Below, in pieces: positions 6,985-12,067 of a stretch of 12,067 bases of DNA (the first letter of the stretch is position 1; each line of letters opens with the position of its first letter). The stretch covers positions 1 to 12,067 of the forward strand of contig DAVT01000091.1 of assembly GCA_002505685.1 (NCBI GenBank), written 5' to 3'. The position numbers and the translations under genes are program-made. The notes under the pieces were generated by a model. That model had not been told where the DNA came from. It was given only the letters and a program-made list of their open reading frames with translations, and searched no databases. This DNA is from Euryarchaeota archaeon UBA501 (lineage in GTDB: Archaea; Thermoplasmatota; Poseidoniia; Poseidoniales; Thalassarchaeaceae).

Positions 6985-8099
6985 GAACGATCTTTGTCAT
7001 CGACCTGCAAACCTGAATTTTTTGTAATGTGAATTCTCCACCATGCGGTCAAAACTCCCATTCCGTATGACCAATGCATCAGGAATGTCATCAATGGTGC
7101 CATCAATACAGTTGAAATTGAACGGGAGGGGGAGGTCCCTAGTGCTGCTCCCGCCCAACACAGAGCCACATAGAGTCCGGATAGGCTTACAGGAAGATGT
7201 ACCATGGTTCGTTCAAGGCCCATGGGAATTGTTTCCAAAGAAATGTCCCAAAAATTAGGCCATGCGAGCCCTCCAGTGAACGCTCCATATCCAAACATAG
7301 CCAGTGCGGTTAGAACCAAGAGAGGGAACATACCTACAGCGGTGTGGCTCCATGATTTCATTCCTGGATGCAAATCACTTGCCAGTATTCGGACCAATCC
7401 ATAATTTCGAATTTGTTTTCGGACTCGGCTCGGATTCCTTCTCCTGTGCCACATAATCGCATCTCGGTCTTGCCACAACTTGTATCCAGCCAATTCAATT
7501 CTGTAGTCCATCATTGCATCTTCACAACCAATGGCACCCACATCAAATCCTTGCACTTCATCTAACACAGTTTTTCGATAGGCTGCATTCACTCCGGGTA
7601 ACTGATTTGCTCGAGTCAATGCCTCCGCCCCACGGTTTCCATAATTTGTTCCTGCTGTAACCCATTTTGAGCAGAATGTCACATCGATTACGCGCTGCCA
7701 AAACGTCGACCTAGAATCTGGTGGTGCGAAATTTGGTCCACCTACACCTGCTACATCTTCCTGTTCAAACCACCGAACCAATTTCTCAACCCAATCTTCT
7801 GGGACCCATACATCATCGTCTGTGAAAAGAACCAATTCGCAATCTATTGCCTGCAAAGCAACATTACAGGCATCCGCTCTTGTTCGGCTTCCTTGGTCAT
7901 CAACCCACGTTACCCCCTTCTCGTTTGCTATCGATTGACCGGGGTCTCCAGTAGGGCCCACAATGGCAATTTCCAAAGGGCCCTTCCAAGTTTGATTGCA
8001 CAACCCCTCTAGAGCGATTCCCAGTTCTTCGGGATTGCGCAAAGTAGGGATGATGACGCATACCCGAGGGTCTGCCATATTCTGTGCGGGTTCACGCAT
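6981..8099 (-). CDS. Family 2 glycosyltransferase with C-terminal membrane helices
   Basis: 372 aa from the ATG at 8099. It opens with the GT-A strand VCVIIPTLRNPEEL. The nucleotide-sugar/metal site is LFTDDDVWVPEDW (91-103, DDD at 94-96). VGGPNF (119-124), the acceptor/catalytic region GCEDAMMDYR (Glu193-Asp194) and MWHRRRNPSRVRKQ (217-229) follow. Three hydrophobic segments (about 253-275, 303-322, 328-352) place it at the membrane, as for enzymes that glycosylate lipid-linked or surface glycans; the sugar and acceptor are unknown. An upstream ATG at 8204 would add 35 residues lying entirely inside pcn. The chosen start overlaps the pcn stop by 8 nt; an ATG at 8078 is the alternative. No strong RBS is visible. 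It is probably co-transcribed with pcn. Confidence 0.88.
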   Translation of the reverse strand: MREPAQNMADPRVCVIIPTLRNPEELGIALEGLCNQTWKGPLEIAIVGPTGDPGQSIANEKGVTWVDDQGSRTRADACNVALQAIDCELVLFTDDDVWVPEDWVEKLVRWFEQEDVAGVGGPNFAPPDSRSTFWQRVIDVTFCSKWVTAGTNYGNRGAEALTRANQLPGVNAAYRKTVLDEVQGFDVGAIGCEDAMMDYRIELAGYKLWQDRDAIMWHRRRNPSRVRKQIRNYGLVRILASDLHPGMKSWSHTAVGMFPLLVLTALAMFGYGAFTGGLAWPNFWDISLETIPMGLERTMVHLPVSLSGLYVALCWAGAALGTSPSRSISTVLMAPLMTFLMHWSYGMGVLTAWWRIHITKNSGLQVDDKDRS

Positions 8100-8835
8100 C
8101 GCCTTCAATTCTTGGTGCGAGGAAGTAGACACAACGCCCAGCTCCATCGGCGAATTCAAACTCCAATCGGAGAGGATGGTTCTCATTGAAGTACAACGCA
8201 ACACTATCCACTATTGCTTCCATGCGCTTTGCCATCGGATAGAGTAAAGATAGGCTATATTGACTCTTTACTGGACCATCACAAACCAAATCTTGTAGTT
8301 CACCAGCATCATATGAGACATTGACCGTGTCTGTATCACCACTGACATTGACCCCAAAGGACTGTGCGTTGAGAGAGATGGTTGCCAAATCGCCGACTTG
8401 CTTGGCAGCTCTCAATGCGCGACTAAATTTGATTGCTGAGAGTTTAACTGAACTGTGCAACTCTACATCAGGCACACGCGGCTCCAGCATTGTGGCCCGA
8501 TCTAGTGGGCGGATTGTGCGGTTAATTTCACCGACTTGAATGTTGACACGCCCATCATTTTCATCATAATTCATCTCGATGAGGTCGCCCTGTTCGGCCA
8601 AGCCAATTAAATCACGCAACTTGACCAATTCAAATCCAATGGTACAGGGTTCGCATTCCCATGCTTCAAAGGCAGAGGAGTCAATTTCCATTCGAACCAT
8701 GGCAACATGCATGGCATCTACTGCACGAACTTCGATGTGTCCCTCTTCAAACTTGAATTTTGCATCTTCAACAAGGACCGTCAGAATTTCCACAATGGTT
8801 CTCATCGTGTCCTGTTTTGCTGTGATGTTCAACAC
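8092..8835 (-). CDS. pcn: DNA polymerase sliding clamp PCNA
   Basis: 247 aa, the standard archaeal PCNA length. This homotrimeric ring tethers DNA polymerase, FEN1, ligase and other factors to DNA. Recognisable parts are the N-terminal helix region with ILTVLVEDAKF (17-27), VRAVDAMHVAMV (36-47, equivalent to the family's RAMDPSHVAMV), the interdomain connector around MLEPRVPDVEL (116-126), and the conserved C-terminus YFLAPRIEG (237-245), which carries the PIP-box-binding face. The start is GTG (8835); AGGGTGGT upstream resembles the archaeal Shine-Dalgarno sequence and supports it. It lies downstream of tfs and overlaps the glycosyltransferase gene. Domain and length match throughout, with no sign of truncation. 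Confidence 0.96.
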   Translation of the reverse strand: MLNITAKQDTMRTIVEILTVLVEDAKFKFEEGHIEVRAVDAMHVAMVRMEIDSSAFEAWECEPCTIGFELVKLRDLIGLAEQGDLIEMNYDENDGRVNIQVGEINRTIRPLDRATMLEPRVPDVELHSSVKLSAIKFSRALRAAKQVGDLATISLNAQSFGVNVSGDTDTVNVSYDAGELQDLVCDGPVKSQYSLSLLYPMAKRMEAIVDSVALYFNENHPLRLEFEFADGAGRCVYFLAPRIEGDA

Positions 8836-8869
8836 TTGACCACCCTACTCAGCAAGTTCTGGGCAAAGG

Positions 8870-8880
8870 GGGCTAAAAAG
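8870..8880 (-). promoter_or_regulatory. Possible TATA element upstream of pcn
   Basis: On the minus strand CTTTTTAGCC lies about 35-45 nt upstream of the pcn GTG, which would put a start of transcription around 8850 and give a short leader. It sits in the 80-nt spacer after tfs. The match to an archaeal TATA box is only moderate, and the T-run could instead be a terminator for tfs. Confidence 0.3.
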
Positions 8881-8915
8881 GGTTCACTTTGCTCAACTTT
8901 GGCGTTTGAAGCGAA

Positions 8916-9269
8916 TTAGTACTCTCTCCACCCATGTCCACAATCAGCACAAGTCAAAATCCGGGTTTCCGGTTCATCGGAAGCTCGAGTTTGTTGGAGT
9001 TCTGCAAATACGCTATCTGAATCGCATTTTGGACAAATATACGTCTTGGTCGTCAACACGCCACGTTGTTGATCCGCATCGTCGATAACCCTTCTATCCC
9101 GAGCCTCAGTTTTGCTACTGGATGCCGCTTTGGAGATGTCAATTTCAGTTCCATCTTCCATCAAAACTTTGTTTTCAGCCGTGCCACTGTATCCACAGTT
9201 GTAATTCGGACACTTGATTTTTCCCGATGGATCTGGAAATGCTAGTGTTCCACATACGGGACAGAACAT
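8916..9269 (-). CDS. tfs: Transcription factor S (TFIIS/RPB9-like cleavage factor)
   Basis: 117 aa, typical of archaeal TFS (about 105-115). It helps a backtracked RNA polymerase cleave its transcript. The N-terminal zinc ribbon uses Cys3, Cys6, Cys20 and Cys25; the C-terminal TFIIS-type ribbon uses Cys79, Cys82, Cys107 and Cys110. The acidic hairpin tip TRASDEPET carries Asp98-Glu99, the pair that provides the cleavage-inducing metal ligands, so this is a cleavage-competent TFS and not a plain RPB9 subunit. The central linker (about 35-70) is polar and acidic. The ATG at 9269 has no upstream Shine-Dalgarno sequence, suggesting a leaderless or short-leader transcript. It is first in an apparent tfs-pcn-glycosyltransferase operon. 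Confidence 0.95.
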   Translation of the reverse strand: MFCPVCGTLAFPDPSGKIKCPNYNCGYSGTAENKVLMEDGTEIDISKAASSSKTEARDRRVIDDADQQRGVLTTKTYICPKCDSDSVFAELQQTRASDEPETRILTCADCGHGWREY

Positions 9270-9293
9270 GGGTATGGGCTTGCGTATTCACTC

Positions 9294-10352
9294 TTGAATT
9301 CTACCCTTACCTATCTTGCCAATGGGCTATTCCGTACGGACTTTCAACTAGGGGGGGGTACGGAGTTTGTGGAGTTGGCTTGGGATTGGCGTCTCGCGCG
9401 GGTTTACGACGGTGAAAACCAGATCGTAGATGAGTGCATTTGGAGTGGCAACCAGTCCATTTCAGCGACGGTCAAGCGGTTGAAAATTCTCAAACAGGGG
9501 CATTTGACCGAAGAAGCCAGAACATTGCTTGAGAGAAACCCAGAAATCAAACCCATCCCCATCACCTCCGTTGAAGATTGGCCACCCCTCAGCCCTTCTG
9601 AAACCGAATTACTTCAGAAGTGTAGTCTCATACTCGCGGAGCAAGAGGTTATCGAGGCCGCCTCAGAACCGGACTACCGTTTGGAACATCTAGTTCGAGC
9701 AGTCGAGGAATCTAGAATCACTGCAAATAATCTTGAATCGCAATTGGTAGAATGGGTTGGCATGTTCCTGCCGAGCCTAGACATCAATGAACAACGGACA
9801 ACAATCACAGAGGCAGTGCAGAAAACGAGTGATTTCCAAGAATTGGCGGCCCACTTGAACTGTGAGATTAAGGCTGAAGTAAATCCCAACGAATGTGCCT
9901 CGATTCGTGCAATGTCTGAACAAATAGCATTGATGAATTCAACTGCGAACACCATCGAACAAGCGATGCAAAAACTCGCACGCTCACACTTGCCATCCCT
10001 ATCCAAACTACTAGGGCCTTCGATTGCAGCCAAACTATGTGTTTCCGCCCATGGTCGAAGCCGCTTGGCACGATTACCAGCTGGAACCATACAGGTGTTG
10101 GGTGCTGAGAAATCCTTCTTTTCTCATATTCAGAAAGGCACCAAACCTCCTAAACACGGACATATTTTCCAGCACACTTGGATTTCCCGAAGTCCCAAAT
10201 CAATGCGTGGTTCGATTGCAAGAATGCTAGCGGCGAAAGCAGCCATTGCAGTTCGAACTGATTGCTATGGCGGGGAACCGTGGGGTGACAAGCAATTGGC
10301 TGAAGTAGAACAGAAAGTTGGAGCGATTCGCTCTAGAAAAAGGAGAAGGTGA
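9294..10352 (+). CDS. nop5: C/D-box RNP core protein Nop5 (Nop56/58)
   Basis: 352 aa from TTG at 9294. It bridges fibrillarin and L7Ae on C/D guide RNAs for 2'-O-methylation of rRNA and tRNA. The N-terminal fibrillarin-binding domain is seen in WRLARVYDGENQIVDE and the basic stretch after it; a coiled-coil segment (about 110-230) includes NLESQLVEW. The NOP domain runs from LPSLSKLLGP (233-242) through LPAGTIQVLGAEK (261-273) to KPPKHGHIFQH (284-294). The C-terminus is basic (RSRKRRR). No ATG exists in frame before the conserved region; GTG at 9369 (327 aa, with GGAG just upstream) is an equally good start and would lengthen the spacer to tfs. A run of eight G lies between the two candidates. 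Confidence 0.9.
   Translation: MNSTLTYLANGLFRTDFQLGGGTEFVELAWDWRLARVYDGENQIVDECIWSGNQSISATVKRLKILKQGHLTEEARTLLERNPEIKPIPITSVEDWPPLSPSETELLQKCSLILAEQEVIEAASEPDYRLEHLVRAVEESRITANNLESQLVEWVGMFLPSLDINEQRTTITEAVQKTSDFQELAAHLNCEIKAEVNPNECASIRAMSEQIALMNSTANTIEQAMQKLARSHLPSLSKLLGPSIAAKLCVSAHGRSRLARLPAGTIQVLGAEKSFFSHIQKGTKPPKHGHIFQHTWISRSPKSMRGSIARMLAAKAAIAVRTDCYGGEPWGDKQLAEVEQKVGAIRSRKRRR
9351..9358 (+). repeat. Homopolymer run of eight G near the 5' end of nop5
   Basis: G8 encodes Gly-Gly-Gly (with the T after it) in the nop5 frame if TTG 9294 is the start. If GTG 9369 is the start, the run is in the leader, upstream of the GGAG. Such runs are prone to slippage and to sequencing length errors, so the N-terminus of nop5 depends on it being correct. 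Confidence 0.85.
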
Positions 10353-10353
10353 T
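10341..10353 (+). promoter_or_regulatory. Ribosome binding site of flpA
   Basis: AGGAGAAGGTGAT is close to the archaeal consensus GGAGGTGAT. It lies inside the last codons of nop5 and ends 3 nt before TTG 10357, which decides that start over the more upstream TTG at 10318. Confidence 0.7.
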
Positions 10354-10356
10354 TCT

Positions 10357-11025
10357 TTGCAATTCTTTTCCGACCGTGTAAGAATTGAGGGGCGTAGTCT
10401 TTGGTCAAGAAACGCTCTGAAAGGAGTAAGTTTACGAGGTGAGAGGCTGAAAAGAGAAGGTCGTAAGGAATGGCGGCAGTGGAATCCTCGCACCTCCAAA
10501 ATCGCTGCAGGTTTGTTGAAAAGCAAGCAAGAAAGCCTCCTCCCTGAATCAGGTGGCACCTGTTTGTATTTGGGTTCTGGTCATGGAACTACAATCAGCC
10601 ATCTCCACGACCATGTATGTGGAGCCAAGAATCATCTGGGTGGAACCATCATCGCAGTAGACATTTCTCCTCGTTGCATTCGCGATGTAATTCGTCTTTC
10701 TTCCTCACGACCAGGAATTCTTCCGGTTCTTGCTGATTGTCGAGATTTAGAATCTGTATCTCCATTCTTGAATTCGAAAGTTCCTTGGATTTTTCAAGAT
10801 GTATCTCAATCAAATCAAGTAGAGTTGTTCATCAAGACTTGCGAACGTTTTTTGTCGAATGGGGGAACAGCATTATTATCCTTAAAATCTGCAAGCGAAC
10901 GTGAATCATCAGGTGCATTTGCACACGCAGAGAATACTCTAACCGAAGCTGGATTCACGCTGGTTGAGAGAATTGATTTAGCTGGCTGGGAAGAAAAGCA
11001 CATGTTGTTCCACGTGGTGAAATAA
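10357..11025 (+). CDS. flpA: Fibrillarin-like rRNA/tRNA 2'-O-methyltransferase
   Basis: 222 aa from TTG 10357, the usual size for archaeal fibrillarin. It transfers methyl from SAM to ribose 2'-OH at sites chosen by C/D guide RNAs, together with Nop5 and L7Ae. The N-terminal beta part with KEWRQWNPRTSKIAAGL matches the family's EYRxWNPxRSKLAAAI. The SAM-binding loop is YLGSGHGTTISH (71-82), followed by IIAVDISPRCIRDV and LADCRDLE. The catalytic tetrad can be placed as Lys48, Asp148 (QDVSQ), Lys177 (LSLKSAS) and His215 (EKHMLFHV), so it should be active. The gene starts 4 nt after the nop5 stop and overlaps fpg by one base (TAATG). nop5-flpA adjacency is common in archaea. Confidence 0.93.
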   Translation: MQFFSDRVRIEGRSLWSRNALKGVSLRGERLKREGRKEWRQWNPRTSKIAAGLLKSKQESLLPESGGTCLYLGSGHGTTISHLHDHVCGAKNHLGGTIIAVDISPRCIRDVIRLSSSRPGILPVLADCRDLESVSPFLNSKVPWIFQDVSQSNQVELFIKTCERFLSNGGTALLSLKSASERESSGAFAHAENTLTEAGFTLVERIDLAGWEEKHMLFHVVK

Positions 11026-11834
11026 TGCCTGAACTTCCAGAGGTTGAAACTGTCCGCAGAGGGCTACTGAACTTGACTGGAAAAGAAATCTTGTCCATTG
11101 AAATTAATCGCCCCGACTTACGATTTCCCTTTCCAGAGGACATGGATTCAATCACAGGACGCAAAATTCTGGACATTGAAAGACGTGCAAAATATCTCTT
11201 AATCCACTTGGAAAATGATTTGACATGGTTGGTTCATCTTGGTATGACTGGACGATTTGGTTTCCAACTTGAGGGTAAGCATGATCACGTCGTGGTAGAT
11301 TTTGTGGATGGCACCAGACTGGTGTATACCGACCCACGTCGTTTCGGAGTGATGGATTTGATTCGTCCGGGCGAAGTACACAAGTTACTATCCGATTTAG
11401 GCCCTGAGCCTTTGGGCAAAAGTTGGAGCGGTGAACAACTGTACACATCTCTACGTAATCGAAAAGTTTCGATCAAATCCGCCTTACTTAATCAGCACAT
11501 TGTGGTGGGCATAGGCAACATCTATGCAAGTGAGATATTGTTTCGTTCAGGAATCTCTCCTAAACGACTAGCGAAAAATATCAGCAAAAAAATGGCCCAT
11601 GAAATTTATCGACAAACACAACACGTGTTGCAGATAGCAATTGAGGCGGGCGGTTCAACCCTAAAAGATGGTCAATTCAAGCAAATTGATGGAGAATTAG
11701 GTTATTTTCCGCATGAATTTGCAGTTTATGATCGCGAAGGTCAGGTTTGTGTCGAACCCAATTGCCGAAATTTGGTCAAAAAATTAGTTCAATCTGGTCG
11801 TTCAACGTTCTTTTGCGGTACTTGCCAGCGATAA
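11025..11834 (+). CDS. mutM: Formamidopyrimidine-DNA glycosylase, bacterial type
   Basis: 269 aa, full length. It removes 8-oxoguanine and formamidopyrimidines and nicks the AP site. The catalytic N-terminus is PELPEVETVRRG with Pro2 as nucleophile and Glu3. Lys56 matches the beta-hairpin Lys57 of E. coli Fpg, and Met74 the base-stacking Met. IVVGIGNIYASE (159-170) is the helix-two-turn-helix signature; GGSTLKDGQFKQIDGELGYF (209-228) the lesion-recognition loop. The zinc finger uses Cys242, Cys247, Cys264 and Cys267 with Arg259 in SGRSTFFC. The first cysteine pair is spaced C-x4-C (CVEPNC) instead of the more usual C-x2-C, as in many alphaproteobacterial enzymes. GGTGA lies 4 nt before the ATG. 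The gene is rare in archaea and is inferred to be transferred. Confidence 0.95.
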   Translation: MPELPEVETVRRGLLNLTGKEILSIEINRPDLRFPFPEDMDSITGRKILDIERRAKYLLIHLENDLTWLVHLGMTGRFGFQLEGKHDHVVVDFVDGTRLVYTDPRRFGVMDLIRPGEVHKLLSDLGPEPLGKSWSGEQLYTSLRNRKVSIKSALLNQHIVVGIGNIYASEILFRSGISPKRLAKNISKKMAHEIYRQTQHVLQIAIEAGGSTLKDGQFKQIDGELGYFPHEFAVYDREGQVCVEPNCRNLVKKLVQSGRSTFFCGTCQR

Positions 11835-11845
11835 TCGATACACTG

Positions 11846-11888
11846 CGAGCCTGAAACCGTTTTTGACGTGCAAATTATAATTGGCTCG
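11846..11888. repeat. Inverted repeat downstream of mutM
   Basis: CGAGCC (11846-11851) and GGCTCG (11883-11888) pair perfectly across a 31-nt loop. The loop contains the T-run of the likely terminator and a 10-base palindrome AATTATAATT (11873-11882). Role unclear; it may aid 3' end formation. Confidence 0.45.
11860..11864 (+). terminator. T-tract terminator after nop5-flpA-mutM
   Basis: Five consecutive T lie 26 nt after the mutM stop. This fits archaeal T-tract termination before the next promoter at about 11944. Confidence 0.45.
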
Positions 11889-11943
11889 GGACTCCGAAAA
11901 ACGCCCTAAAACAGCCATTTTGGCCATATTTTATTGCGCCCTC

Positions 11944-11951
11944 TTTATATA
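11944..11951 (+). promoter_or_regulatory. TATA box of the gene at the right edge
   Basis: TTTATATA preceded by CCTC is the best archaeal TATA-type promoter in the window. Transcription would begin about 25 nt downstream, near 11973-11976, giving a leader of roughly 26-29 nt. That leader contains a small hairpin GCTCG/CGAGC (11973-11977 with 11986-11990) and a GGATGA element shortly before the start codon. Confidence 0.65.
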
Positions 11952-12001
11952 CTGACCGAAAAACGCGGAAGCGCTCGACACGCAGCGAGCAGGATGAAAA
12001 A

Positions 12002-12067
12002 ATGGAAATGAACGAGAAGGGAATGGTCGCAGAGGCCATCGGAAGTATGGCAATTACGCTACTTGTT
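12002..12067 (+). CDS. N-terminus of a protein, possibly pilin/archaellin-like (3' end outside window)
   Basis: Only 22 codons are visible: ATG at 12002, then ...EKGMVAEAIGSMAITLLV to the edge. A charged short leader followed by K-G-M-V and a hydrophobic stretch fits the type III signal peptide pattern of archaeal type IV pilins and archaellins, with cleavage after the Gly. The strong TATA box upstream suits a highly expressed surface protein. Twenty-two residues are too few to be sure, and it could also be the first helix of another membrane protein. Confidence 0.45.
   Translation, partial: MEMNEKGMVAEAIGSMAITLLV

Noticed and set aside
8100..8204. N-terminal extension of the glycosyltransferase to ATG 8204
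   Set aside because: The 35 residues lie wholly within pcn in another frame and do not resemble a GT2 N-terminus; ATG 8099 or 8078 precedes the conserved first strand.
10318..10356. TTG 10318 as flpA start
   Set aside because: It lacks a Shine-Dalgarno sequence and extends well into nop5; TTG 10357 has a near-consensus one and gives the usual fibrillarin length.
11994..12011. Five-codon reading frame before the last gene
   Set aside because: Too short to call as a gene; more likely part of the leader, although an effect on initiation is possible.
1..12067. CRISPR arrays, insertion sequences, integrases, rRNA genes
   Set aside because: None seen: no regularly spaced short repeats beyond the ACP array, no transposase or recombinase frame and no rRNA-like sequence.

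Overview
The window reads as chromosomal DNA of an archaeon, most likely a marine euryarchaeon of the Thermoplasmatota / Marine Group II (Poseidoniales) type. Direct evidence is a set of archaeal information-processing genes: the PCNA sliding clamp, transcription factor S, Nop5 and fibrillarin. A tRNA-Gly with no encoded CCA, T-tract terminators and a TATA box near the right end agree with this. The order-level assignment is inference from gene content and from the mixture of archaeal and bacterial-type genes; no 16S or marker search could be run.

Left part (1-4100): the 3' end of a very large plus-strand megasynthase gene that starts before the window. What is visible is a tandem acyl carrier protein (ACP) array, a ketoreductase with the long internal insert typical of PfaA-type polyunsaturated fatty acid synthases, and a C-terminal double-hotdog dehydratase. 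After a 26-nt near-perfect palindrome comes a Sfp/PfaE-type phosphopantetheinyl transferase gene, whose product is the class of enzyme needed to prime ACPs. A small two-helix membrane protein gene runs toward it on the minus strand.

Middle part (4190-6984): tRNA-Gly(TCC), then an ABC exporter half-transporter translationally coupled (ATGA) to a membrane-anchored SUMF1/FGE-fold protein that lacks the usual catalytic cysteines.

Right-middle (6981-9269, minus strand): an apparent operon transcribed tfs -> pcn -> family 2 glycosyltransferase. It meets the SUMF1-like gene with interleaved stop codons.

Right part (9294-11834, plus strand): nop5 - flpA - fpg, tightly packed. Nop5 and fibrillarin form the C/D-box sRNA-guided 2'-O-methylation complex. 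The attached fpg is a bacterial-type 8-oxoguanine glycosylase whose zinc finger resembles alphaproteobacterial versions. Several starts here are non-ATG (GTG for pcn, TTG for flpA, TTG or GTG for nop5).

Right edge (11835-12067): a T-tract terminator, an inverted repeat, a clear TATA box and the first 22 codons of a gene whose N-terminus could be a type III (pilin/archaellin-like) signal peptide.

The most notable point is an ACP-based PKS/PUFA-synthase-like megasynthase with its own candidate activating enzyme in an archaeal chromosome, a domain of life that normally builds lipids from isoprenoids. In the ACP that can be read in full, the residue at the pantetheine attachment site is Thr rather than Ser.
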